From contig JAQBXN010000001.1 of assembly GCA_027625095.1 (NCBI GenBank), positions 1 to 64,000 on the forward strand: a stretch of 64,000 nt of DNA. The letters are read 5' to 3'. The stretch comes from Planctomycetota bacterium (GTDB taxonomy: Bacteria; Planctomycetota; PUPC01; JACPCR01). A program made the translations under genes and the position numbers. The notes beneath the pieces are model-generated. The model did not search any database, was not told the DNA's origin, and saw only the letters and a list, made by a program, of their open reading frames with translations. Of the stretch, positions 17,469 through 25,220 are shown piece after piece; position 1 is the stretch's first letter; each line of letters starts with the position of its first letter.

Positions 17469-18503
17469 CTACAAGCACGCCATCTCCACATTACTGAAAC
17501 GCCTTTTGTAGGCACGCATCATATGCACTTTGCGTTCGAGCGCGTCAAGAACGGCTCGGTTGAAGTTGACCTTCTCGAACATCTGGGCGCTCCCGAATCC
17601 GCCGGGGCTGAAGACGTTTATTTCCATTAATTTGTCGCCAACGATATCGAGTCCTACCAGGAACATTCCGTCTTCGACCAGCCGTGGCCGCACTATCTCG
17701 GCGAGTTTGAAGTGGATTTCACCAAGTTTGGCGCGGCGAAGCTTGCCGCCCGCATGTACGTTGCTTCGCATGTCACCACCTACGCGGACCCGACGGAACG
17801 CACAGTATTTTCCTTTATATTGCAGAGGCCGGCCGTTCATGATGAAGAATCGGGTGTCTCCTTCGGCCGCCGCCGGCAGGTACTCCTGCGCGATGACGAA
17901 TCCGTCTGCCGAAACGGCCCTGAACATTGCCTCGAAATGGCGATCGTCTTCGGGCCGGATTATGAATACGTTCTTGCCCCCCGATCCCTGCAACGGTTTG
18001 ATAACAATGGTGCCCTCCTTTTCATAAAACTCTCGTACTCGGTTCTCACTGCGCGAGATAACTGTTCGAGGCCGGACATCTTTAGGAAATGTCTGAAGGT
18101 ACAGCTTGTTCATGGCCTTTGATAAACCGTTGGGATCGTTTAACACGATAACGCCGTGCCGGGTGGCGATTCGTCCGAAATTGATCCCTGCCCATTGCGT
18201 CCATGGACTTTGCACGGACGGGTTATTGCGCAGGAGCAGCACATCCAGATCTTCAAGTGCAATCCATTGTGCGCTGGCCTTAGTCTCCTTCAAAGCCGCA
18301 AGGTACGCCTCCGAGGTCGGGTAGTTTCCCTGGGGCACAAAGCAAGCCAGAGCCCTGACTTTATCGTCGTCTTCATACGAAAAATCGTTAGAAGGGATAA
18401 TGAAGACTTCGTGCCCACGGGTGGTGGCCTCGGCCGCCAGGCGGTAGGTGGTCTGGCCGGTTTGCTCGACTAAAGCGGTGTTGACAACGATGCCTAGTCT
18501 CAT
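17469..18503 (-). CDS. GshB-like ATP-grasp ligase (copy 1, intact)
   Basis: A 344-residue ATP-grasp protein resembling glutathione synthetase (GshB). It has an N-terminal pre-ATP-grasp domain (MRLGIVVNTALVEQTGQTTY), the GVIVLNDPNGLSKAMNKLYL stretch (118-136, like NDP..L..NEK in GshB), the ATP-grasp lysine and glycine loop KPLQGSGGKNVF (169-180), and the metal-binding EINVFSPGG (294-302). Family chemistry is ATP-driven joining of a carboxylate to an amine through an acyl phosphate. No gshA lies nearby, so glutathione is not the obvious product. It is the last gene of the minus-strand cluster and starts 119 nt after the DUF1704 peptidase. A frameshifted paralogue lies on the other side of that peptidase. 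Confidence 0.9.
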   Translation of the reverse strand: MRLGIVVNTALVEQTGQTTYRLAAEATTRGHEVFIIPSNDFSYEDDDKVRALACFVPQGNYPTSEAYLAALKETKASAQWIALEDLDVLLLRNNPSVQSPWTQWAGINFGRIATRHGVIVLNDPNGLSKAMNKLYLQTFPKDVRPRTVISRSENRVREFYEKEGTIVIKPLQGSGGKNVFIIRPEDDRHFEAMFRAVSADGFVIAQEYLPAAAEGDTRFFIMNGRPLQYKGKYCAFRRVRVGGDMRSNVHAGGKLRRAKLGEIHFKLAEIVRPRLVEDGMFLVGLDIVGDKLMEINVFSPGGFGSAQMFEKVNFNRAVLDALERKVHMMRAYKRRFSNVEMACL

Positions 18504-18622
18504 GGGTACAGAAGGGATTGAGTGGTTGAGGTATCTAATATGGAAGATGGAGTCGCTGAATTTCTAATGCTCGGATTGGATGCAAAATTCATGTTCCTGG
18601 CTTGCTGGTTTGGCCGGCGTCC

Positions 18623-20476
18623 TCAAATCAAGTCGAGCACCGTCAATCCATCCCGAAGTTCTTTTAGTTTGTCAGGAGCTGTTTCCAGATAGCGCGGCTT
18701 GAGCGGCGGGCGCTTGATAACGCCTCTCCAGATGAGTTCTTCGATAATGGGGGCCTGGTCGAGAGCAATGCGGCCGGAGTAGAGCGGATCGAGATCGCCG
18801 TCGTCTTTGAGGTACTTCAAAATTGAGATCAGGCCCTTGAGATAGGTGGCGTCTTTGGTCATGCCACCCCCTCGCCAGACGCGCATGGTGATAGTGAAAG
18901 CGCTGTAAGGTTTGAATTTCCATTCATCTATCAACTCTCCGAAAATGTCCTCAAAGGATGCATGCTCGGTGAGCCGGCGGACCGCCAGGACTCTCGCAGC
19001 CAGTACCCGCATTCGCGACAGGCTCAGGCCGCCAGACAGGTATTCGGCAAGGACCGCCATCCCCTCCTGGGTCTCTTCGTATCCGGACATGCCGCTGCGG
19101 ACCAGATTGAGTGGCTGTGTGAGACTGTTGTAGTGGATGATCAGGTGTGTGCCGATTTCATGCTGGAATAGCGCCTCGACCCGAGAGGACGGCACCTCTA
19201 TGTTTCTGCCTATGAGCAGATTTCCGCCGGAGACGATGAGACCGTTGAGGTCTTTGCGTATTCGAACCTTGGGTGTGAATCCGGGATAGATGGAAGAGTA
19301 ACGGGCGATTTCAGCTCTTGCGCGTTTGGCCAGGGCGATGGCTCCGAGCCGGGGGCCGTCATCCCGGGATTCTTTGGGAATGCTTGCAAGCAGACTTACA
19401 GCGGTGTTAAGCAGATCGTCCTCTACCAGTCCGAAGAGCTGAATGCTTTCGTAGAGAAAGTTGGGTGTGCTCCGATCCTGGAGCATCGTGATTCTGCGAT
19501 CCGTTGCGATGCGTTTCCCCTCGTAAAGGTCGGAAAGTGTCGGGTCTTCAATTCGGTGGACGGGGATCTCGTAGAGTTTGCGTTTCAGGTCCGCCGGGCG
19601 CTCAGGGATGGGGCGATACAAGAACTCCGGTTCGCCTCGAAATCCTGCAGCCTTGAATTTGCTCCACGCCCGGCCTGGATTGGCCGGCGTGACGAGCAGC
19701 ATGAAATTGAGAAGACTAACGACCTGTGAAAACCTGCGGTCTACATCTTTCACCGCGCGCACGATGGCCTGGCGACCAAGGGTGTGGAAATGTGGCGGCT
19801 TATCCGTCGTGTGGTGTGAGGCAAACTCGAAGAAAGTTTGGCGTAAGGCAAGCGAGAGGCCCCGATGAACAGCACGCCTGACGTCGGGAAATTGCTTGCC
19901 TGTCTTCAGGTTACGAAAAATCGGAGCGACCTCGATCCCGATGCAAAGTGTCGAGTCTGAATGCTCCGTGAGTGCAGGCAGCCCCATCGGCCAGGGCTGC
20001 GCCGTCTTCAAATGCCGAACCCGTGCACTCTTTTGCAGAACGCGTATCTCGCCCAGCTTTTCCTTCAGTACCTGGAGCAGCGACGGCGGAGTTTCCGGCG
20101 TATGGTGAATCCGAAACACCGGCCGGGCTGCTGCAGATCGGCTAGTGGAGGTGTCTTTGGATGTCCAGACCTCCACAATCAGAAAGGCCCCAAATGCCGG
20201 CTGCAGTGTGGAGCGCGCCGCTTCGACGATTTCGATCGTCTGTTGATGTTGATCCGCCAATGCCTTGAGGTACGAAGCTTCACCAACGATAAGCCGATCA
20301 GCCTGCGGGTCTTCTCTATCGGCAGGTCGCCGATAGACCACAAGGAATGGCAACTGGCGGTCTATGTGCAGCCGCCCCCAGGGCCGCAAACTGCGGCGAA
20401 CCAGTTTGTTCTTCTGGAGACGGCAAGTGATGGACTGCAAGTCGAGCATTCTGTGGTCTTTAGTCCATAGTCTCAC
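18623..20476 (-). CDS. DUF1704 / QEGLA-motif metallocarboxypeptidase-like protein
   Basis: A 617-residue protein of the family annotated as flavohemoglobin expression-modulating QEGLA-motif protein (DUF1704). The zinc motif HEIGTH (HExxxH, residues 439-444) is followed by SGMSGYEETQEGMAVLAEYL (461-480) carrying QEGMA at 470-474, the conserved QEGLA box that supplies a further Glu ligand. DUF1704 is the family of the eukaryotic tubulin carboxypeptidases MATCAP/TMCP, which remove C-terminal residues; bacterial substrates are unknown. No signal peptide. The GTG start overlaps the stop of the preceding ATP-grasp gene by 4 nt (GTGA), showing translational coupling; an ATG nine codons downstream is the alternative. 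A short remnant of a second copy lies at 21512-21703. Confidence 0.92.
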   Translation of the reverse strand: MRLWTKDHRMLDLQSITCRLQKNKLVRRSLRPWGRLHIDRQLPFLVVYRRPADREDPQADRLIVGEASYLKALADQHQQTIEIVEAARSTLQPAFGAFLIVEVWTSKDTSTSRSAAARPVFRIHHTPETPPSLLQVLKEKLGEIRVLQKSARVRHLKTAQPWPMGLPALTEHSDSTLCIGIEVAPIFRNLKTGKQFPDVRRAVHRGLSLALRQTFFEFASHHTTDKPPHFHTLGRQAIVRAVKDVDRRFSQVVSLLNFMLLVTPANPGRAWSKFKAAGFRGEPEFLYRPIPERPADLKRKLYEIPVHRIEDPTLSDLYEGKRIATDRRITMLQDRSTPNFLYESIQLFGLVEDDLLNTAVSLLASIPKESRDDGPRLGAIALAKRARAEIARYSSIYPGFTPKVRIRKDLNGLIVSGGNLLIGRNIEVPSSRVEALFQHEIGTHLIIHYNSLTQPLNLVRSGMSGYEETQEGMAVLAEYLSGGLSLSRMRVLAARVLAVRRLTEHASFEDIFGELIDEWKFKPYSAFTITMRVWRGGGMTKDATYLKGLISILKYLKDDGDLDPLYSGRIALDQAPIIEELIWRGVIKRPPLKPRYLETAPDKLKELRDGLTVLDLI

Positions 20477-21515
20477 AACATCGCCATATCTACGTTGTTG
20501 AAGCTCCTGTCGTAGTAGCTCATGTATCGGGTCTTCGCTTCCATCGCCTGGATAACGGCGTGCGTGAAATTGACCTTCTCAAACTTCTGTGCGCTACCTA
20601 GTCCGCCGGGGCTGAAGACATTTATTTCCATCAGTTTATCGCCGACTATGTCCAGGCCAACGAGGAACATGCCATCCTCGACAAGTTTGGGACGTACGAT
20701 TTCTGCGAGACGTAATTCGACCTCTCCGATTTCCGCCTTTGCCAGCGAGCCGCCTGCATGAATATTACTGCGCATATCGCCTCACGCCGAATACGGCGGA
20801 ACGCCGCATACTTACCTTTATAACGGAGTGGCATACCGTTCATCACAAACAGACGAGTGTCGCCTTTCTCTGCATCTTTCAGGTATTCCTGGCAAATGAC
20901 GTAACCACTTCGGCTGACGGCATCGATCATCTGGTTGAGATTGGGAATGTCTTCTGGACGCACCATAAAGACGCTTTCGCCGCCAGAGCCCTGGAGCGGC
21001 TTGATGACGATGTTCTGGTATTCGCGGGCAAACGATTTTATTTCTTCACGGTCGCGGGTAATAAGCGTGTTTGGACGCACTTCCTCTGGAAAGTGCTGGA
21101 AATACATCTTGTTCTGGGCTTTCGCCAAGCCGTTCGGGTCGTTCAGCACGATGACGCCGTGACGCATGGCGGTGCGGCCAAAGATGATACCGGCGCCCTG
21201 AGCCCAGGTGCGATTCGCAGCATCCGAAGAAGGATCGTTTCGCAACATCAGTACATCGAGGTCATCGACGGTGATGCGTTCCACTTTGGCGCCCTTGCCC
21301 TTTAGCTCTTTCAGGTAGGTTTCGGATGACTTGTAACTGGCCTTGGGTGCGTGCCGGGCACGTGCCTTTATTTTTTCGTCGGGGTCGTAGGCGAAGTCAC
21401 CGGCACCAATCACCCACGCTTCGTGTCCAAGATTAATGGCAGCCATGGCCAGACGGGTGGTGGTGTAGCCGGTCTCCTCGGTGTTGATGTCATTTACTAC
21501 TAGTCCAATTTTCAT
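20473..21515 (-). pseudogene. GshB-like ATP-grasp ligase (copy 2), single-base frameshift
   Basis: Two overlapping frames together give a protein collinear with copy 1. 20646-21515 encodes the N-terminal domain, the NDPNGLAKAQNKMYF stretch and KPLQGSGGESVF, and stays in register to FRRIRR. 20473-20775 continues with MRSNIHAGG to EINVFSPGG and a matching C-terminus. Copy 1 reads FRRVRVGGDMRSN; restoring one C on the plus strand near 20783 (one G on the coding strand) gives FRRIRRGGDMRSN and a full-length protein of about 347 residues. The cause is either a real mutation or a sequencing error. Both gene junctions are preserved: the start overlaps the upstream remnant (ATGA) and the stop overlaps the DUF1704 start (GTGA), which argues for recent or only apparent damage. 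Confidence 0.85.
20783..20784 (-). other. Frameshift position in ATP-grasp copy 2
   Basis: The plus strand reads GCCTCACGCC. A second C after CCTC (coding strand GTGGAGG instead of GTGAGG) would rejoin the two frames and restore the RGGDMRSN block seen in copy 1. Confidence 0.75.
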
Positions 21516-21703
21516 TTGTTGATCTTTTCGATGAGGTAAAGCAGGCTGAAGCCGTTTCGAACGCGTTCCAGTCGCTTTAGTGTTTCAGGCCTATCAAAAT
21601 AAAGCGGACGAAGAGGTGCGGCCTTTAGCACCTTTCGCCACTGAAGTCCTTCGATAAGGACGATATGTTCGGATGAATCGTTGATGGCCGCGGCATCCAC
21701 CAT
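21512..21703 (-). pseudogene. C-terminal remnant of a second DUF1704 peptidase
   Basis: The 63-residue frame is homologous to the last 50 residues of the complete DUF1704 protein. Here EHIVLIEGLQWRKVLKAAPL and RPLYFDRPETLKRLERVRNG with FSLLYLI match APIIEELIWRGVIKRPPLKP, RYLETAPDKLKELRDGL and TVLDLI at 18623-18770. About 560 N-terminal residues, including the zinc motif, are missing. It begins 15 nt after the amidohydrolase gene and its TGA overlaps the ATG of ATP-grasp copy 2. The simplest reading is an in-place deletion in an older DUF1704/ATP-grasp gene pair. A short peptide could still be made because the start codon and coupling persist. Confidence 0.75.
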
Positions 21704-21718
21704 TCACGTCCGCTATCT

Positions 21719-22510
21719 TCAGCCTCCGCCTTTCAGAGTTCCAAGCCCTTCCATCAGGCCGGGTAACGTCGATCTCAAGGCTTTCCAAATAAGGTTTACC
21801 TGCTCAGTATTTTTTTCGCCAGTCCACTCGTCCATGAAAAACTTCTTGAACTCGACGGCGAGTGAACAGCCTTTGCCTGGAAAAGTTTCGTGAATCCAGC
21901 GTGAAAAATTCCCTCCCTTGAATTTCACGTTTTCACGCACGTCGAGGTGTCGTCCGTTAAAGTCAAAGCCGCTCAGATCGCTTCTGAAACGCTGCACCAG
22001 ACCGCTCCAGACAGATTTGTCTATGGATTCGGTGCCGAGGTTGACCTCTGGATGAGTATCGGGATCGGCCGGCTCGGCGTTGGGGCCTGCTCGCCGGTGG
22101 TTGTAGGTATGAAGGTCGAGGACTACGAAGTAACCGTGCCGGCTCACGGTGTCCTTCAGCAGGGCCTTTACTATGGCGTAAAAGCGGTCGTATTCACTTA
22201 GCGATTCCTCCACCGCATGTGCTGGGAGTTCGCTCCAGACATCCAGACCCCACGCGTCTTCGGGCTTACGATAAACCGCTTTGTCTCTGGGACGGTTCAG
22301 ATCAACCTCGAAACGCGAGCGCAGTCCGATTATTCGGTTGTCAGAAACGCTTGCCCAGTAGGCTGTGTGAGGGTCTTCTTCAATGAGGCGGCTGTCGCTG
22401 CCCAGCTTGAAGAGCAGTTCGAGTTCTGGGCGAACATCGTGTCCATCATGGATGGCAGCGGCGATGATTGGGCTGTTGCCAACCTGGATCTCAAATAGGG
22501 GCATAGACAT
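21719..22510 (-). CDS. N-formylglutamate amidohydrolase family protein
   Basis: A 263-residue protein of the N-formylglutamate amidohydrolase (FGase) family. SRFEVDLNRPR (65-75) and VVLDLHTYNHRR (129-140) are the usual metal and substrate motifs, with an early histidine pair in AAIHDGHDVRPE (19-30). Family members cleave N-formyl-glutamate in histidine degradation or act on related acyl-glutamates. No hut genes are present here, so the role is probably different. It is the first gene of the minus-strand cluster with the ATP-grasp and DUF1704 genes, which suggests that glutamate- or aspartate-containing small peptides or conjugates are the shared chemistry. The start has a competing ATG two codons downstream. 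Confidence 0.9.
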   Translation of the reverse strand: MSMPLFEIQVGNSPIIAAAIHDGHDVRPELELLFKLGSDSRLIEEDPHTAYWASVSDNRIIGLRSRFEVDLNRPRDKAVYRKPEDAWGLDVWSELPAHAVEESLSEYDRFYAIVKALLKDTVSRHGYFVVLDLHTYNHRRAGPNAEPADPDTHPEVNLGTESIDKSVWSGLVQRFRSDLSGFDFNGRHLDVRENVKFKGGNFSRWIHETFPGKGCSLAVEFKKFFMDEWTGEKNTEQVNLIWKALRSTLPGLMEGLGTLKGGG

Positions 22511-23107
22511 GTTATCTTCTCTATGACCTTGGGGCGCGGCAATCCCTTCGGCCAGAGGTAGGTAAATATGAAATAGTTGAGCCCAGAGCCGATAAGTGGC
22601 TATAAGCCGGTGAACTCTAATCTTGTTTTACGGTATTTGTCTTTCTGGTGCGAACCTGGGGAGGATGGGGCGCGTCGCTCGCGTCATCCATATCGAGGTC
22701 GTCCAGCCATCCCAGTAATTCCTTCGTGCTAGGCTTTCGTCCCTGCGAGCGTTGGTCGCGCAATTTTATGCCTTTGGTGTCATCCAACACTGATCGGTCT
22801 CTGAAGGTGTGACCCATCTCACTTTATCTCACTGACAGGTGGGCTCGCCGAACGGAACGGTTGGCGTTAACAATCGGCCTTAAATGCCGTTCACAGAAAG
22901 CTCTGATACGAACCACGCAAGATTAAGCATGGATAGTGCCAAACGCGGAAAATCCGTTAAAGGGGACATCAAGGGCAGTCGGCAGTGTCAGATAGGCGCA
23001 CCTGCGAGTGTCGCAGAGCGTTGTTGCGTCAATTTGGCGTGACGAGGCCGCACGTAAAAGGATTCTCCCAGATATCCGCTTTGGTCCATTCCCTGGCAGT
23101 ATGTCAC
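22511..23107. other. About 600-nt gap with one doubtful small frame
   Basis: Apart from the small frame at 22617-22817 I see no gene, repeat or clear hairpin in this gap between the amidohydrolase cluster (upstream end) and the UspA gene. Confidence 0.4.
22617..22817 (-). pseudogene. Possible C-terminal fragment of a MoxR-type ATPase
   Basis: A 66-residue frame whose middle reads QGRKPSTKELLGWLDDL. That resembles the RKPSTSELLDWL segment common near the C-terminus of MoxR/AAA-type ATPases, followed by an acidic and then a Lys/Arg-rich tail. No ATPase core is present. It may be a remnant or chance similarity. Confidence 0.25.
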
Positions 23108-23932
23108 TTAGGCTAGAAACACCGGCCGGTCCGCTTCACGAACCACGTGGAGCACGCTCTCACCGAGAATGCGCCTGGTCCAAGTGCTTTCGGCGTTGTT
23201 GCCGAGCGCGATGAGGTCAGCATTCCAGGCTTGTGCCAGGGCTACCAGGCTGTTGGAGGCCATTCTGTGGACGTATTCGACTTCCGGCTCATAACCGTGC
23301 GACCTGCAATATCTGACGGTATCGCTTAATGATTCTTTGGCTTCTTTCTCTGGCATCTGGAAAGCCACAATTTTGAGCTTCATATCCGGCCACATCTGCA
23401 AAGAGACGAGTTTGCGGAGGGTAGAGGCGGAATCTACAGATCCGTTGAACAGCATCATGGCTCGCTCGACCGTTCGATACTGCTCCGATACGGCGAGTAT
23501 CGGGCTTACGCCAGCACGGACGAGACGGGCGAATTCTTCTTCGGGCTCTTCCACCAGCTCGTAATCAAAGATGGCACGCAGGCCAACTACCGTAAGGTCG
23601 TGGTAGTGGGCTTCTGAAATCAGCCTGCGGAATGGGCTGCCTTTCTCGCGCAGGATGCGGAATGGGATGTTCGCCTCGGTGCAGGTTAGCTCAAAGTCTT
23701 TAACCGTACGTTCCAGCCGCTCGCTTGCTTCACCGCTCTGAATCTGATCGTGCACCGCCAATTGATGACTCGATCTATAGAAACGTGAGCCGACTTTCTC
23801 AATATCTTCCTCGCTGAGCACTGAAACTGCAGTAATTTCCGCCTTATGAGCCAGGGCCAGCTTGATAGCTCGCCTCGTGGCCGTATACGAAAAGGGCGTC
23901 CCTCCGAGCCCCACAAGGATTCGCTTTACCAT
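23108..23932 (-). CDS. Tandem universal stress protein (UspA) domains
   Basis: A 274-residue protein when started at the ATG at 23932 (MVKRILVGLGGTPFSYTATR). The frame stays open to 24157 but the extra 75 residues do not resemble the family. Domain 1 (1 to about 148) begins with the usual KRILVGLGG strand and ends VRAGVSPILAVSE. Domain 2 (about 155-274) ends WTRRILGESVLHVVREADRP, where GNNAESTWTRRILGES is the G-2x-G-9x-G(S/T)-like nucleotide loop in altered form. Such tandem Usp proteins respond to starvation and energy stress. The gene is divergent from a zinc-binding small protein gene. Confidence 0.85.
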   Translation of the reverse strand: MVKRILVGLGGTPFSYTATRRAIKLALAHKAEITAVSVLSEEDIEKVGSRFYRSSHQLAVHDQIQSGEASERLERTVKDFELTCTEANIPFRILREKGSPFRRLISEAHYHDLTVVGLRAIFDYELVEEPEEEFARLVRAGVSPILAVSEQYRTVERAMMLFNGSVDSASTLRKLVSLQMWPDMKLKIVAFQMPEKEAKESLSDTVRYCRSHGYEPEVEYVHRMASNSLVALAQAWNADLIALGNNAESTWTRRILGESVLHVVREADRPVFLA

Positions 23933-24276
23933 CGTCTTCTTTCCAAATCGGGTGTGGAATGGGATCAAACGGAACCTGGAATGACGGATCAGGTATTTGG
24001 AGTCATCCTCAGTTACGAGTCCTGAGCTGAGCAATGCTGGTGCCATTCCTTTGCTACATACAAGCACGCCATGATGGCCTGAATCTATGGCCAAATTTGC
24101 GGCTCTAGCCTTCACTAACGCGCCAATGTGACGCAGCAGGATGACTGCAAATTTCAAAAAGCCAGACGGATAACTTGAGAAAAAAGGGGAAACAGCCTCA
24201 TTTCGGTGAAACGGTACAACTAATGCTTCCCGAACTTAACTTCGTGACTCTTGCACACCAGGGGAGGAAAGCTCAA

Positions 24277-24486
24277 ATGAAAATTCAAGAAGAACTCAGG
24301 GCCGATGCTGCTACGGCTCGAAACCTGAATCTCGAACGGAAGGAGATGCAATGCCTGGGCTGCGGCAAGATTATTAGGACCGATCGCTGTCACCGATTCT
24401 GTCGCATCTGCACTAGACGGAATCGAAGAAGTCAGTTCTATGAAGCGCCGCGTTATAGTGTGGACAGCATCTCATCCCAAAATTAA
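24277..24486 (+). CDS. Small cysteine-rich (zinc-ribbon-like) protein
   Basis: About 69 residues from the ATG at 24277, chosen because GGGAGG lies 9 nt upstream; the frame opens further upstream at a TTG (24175). The core CLGCGKIIRTDRCHRFCRIC has CxxC and CxxxCxxC spacing suited to a zinc ribbon or treble-clef finger, followed by TRRNRR, which could touch nucleic acid. No family is recognised. It lies 15 nt before a CBS-domain gene, so the two are probably cotranscribed, and its upstream region faces the UspA gene. Confidence 0.6.
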   Translation: MKIQEELRADAATARNLNLERKEMQCLGCGKIIRTDRCHRFCRICTRRNRRSQFYEAPRYSVDSISSQN

Positions 24487-24500
24487 GCACGGAGGCCAGA

Positions 24501-24902
24501 ATGGTTACGGAAGAGAAGCATACGGTAGCGCAGCATATGCGACCCTCCCGAACTGCCAATGCCGATGATCTTGTAGCCAAAGTTTACCGTCGTATGCAGA
24601 GGGAAAACCTTGCCTTCATGATCGTCAAAACAGAAGACGGTCAACTCGCAGGCACCCTGGCCAAATCGGTTGTTGGAACGCTCCTGAATGAAAATGGAGC
24701 TCTTGTGGAATTCACAGAATTGCTGGAAGTCAAAGACTTCATCGATTCGAGAGTCGTTCATATAGGCCCTGAGGCATCGCTGAATGAGGCTGTCCGGACA
24801 ATGAAGGAGAATCAGATCCAATGCCTGATTGTGCAATCCGGCAATCAGTTACTGGGCATCCTGAGTCTGTTCGACGCGTTGCCCGGCGATCCTGAATCTT
24901 GA
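24501..24902 (+). CDS. CBS-domain pair protein
   Basis: A 133-residue protein made of two CBS motifs: residues about 8-60 (VAQHMRPSRTANADDLVAKV, FMIVKTEDGQLAGTLAK) and about 78-128 (SRVVHIGPEASLNEAVRTMK, QIQCLIVQSGNQLLGILSLF). CBS pairs bind adenosine nucleotides and act as energy or stress sensors, often as separate subunits. No catalytic domain is attached. The neighbours are a zinc-ribbon protein, a UspA protein and sensor kinases, so a stress-response role is inferred. Confidence 0.9.
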   Translation: MVTEEKHTVAQHMRPSRTANADDLVAKVYRRMQRENLAFMIVKTEDGQLAGTLAKSVVGTLLNENGALVEFTELLEVKDFIDSRVVHIGPEASLNEAVRTMKENQIQCLIVQSGNQLLGILSLFDALPGDPES

Positions 24903-25220
24903 AAAGAATCCCCTCAGGATGGCTCCGCAGCCTGTGATGAGGTGTTTAGCCTAAAATCGGGTGCAATTTTCAAATTTTTCCCTCTGAATCTGTGACAAGA
25001 TTCGATGCCAGCTACGCGAATCCCAATCTGGAATTGAGGAGATGATGGCGAGGATGACAGATTAGGGGTGAGTCAGGCGCGCGAACTGTTTGCAGGGTCA
25101 AAAAGCTTGCATCTTTGCCCCGCAAACAGTTCGTGCACCCGAGTGAGATCAAGATGGAGAACTTGTTGCAGCCTGTGAGGTTGCCTCAGGAGGGCGGCTG
25201 AGGTAGTGAGAGCAGAGCCT
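24903..25220. other. Convergent gap holding a hairpin element
   Basis: The 318 nt between the CBS gene and the convergent sensor kinase contain the perfect-armed hairpin element at 25079-25136. No gene or promoter is visible in the rest. Confidence 0.6.
25079..25136 (+). repeat. GGGTC..TTTGCCCC hairpin element, copy 2
   Basis: CGAACTGTTTGC (25082-25093) and GCAAACAGTTCG (25122-25133) form a perfect 12-bp stem. Inside it GGGTCAAA and TTTGCCC can pair with one bulge, leaving an AAGCTTGCATC-type loop. Copy 1 at 15574-15630 shares the core. With no T-run after it, a simple terminator is less likely than a mobile palindrome or RNA motif. Confidence 0.7.

Noticed and set aside
23933-24157. Upstream extension of the UspA gene
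   Set aside because: The extra 75 residues have no family resemblance, whereas MVKRILVGLGG is the normal UspA start.
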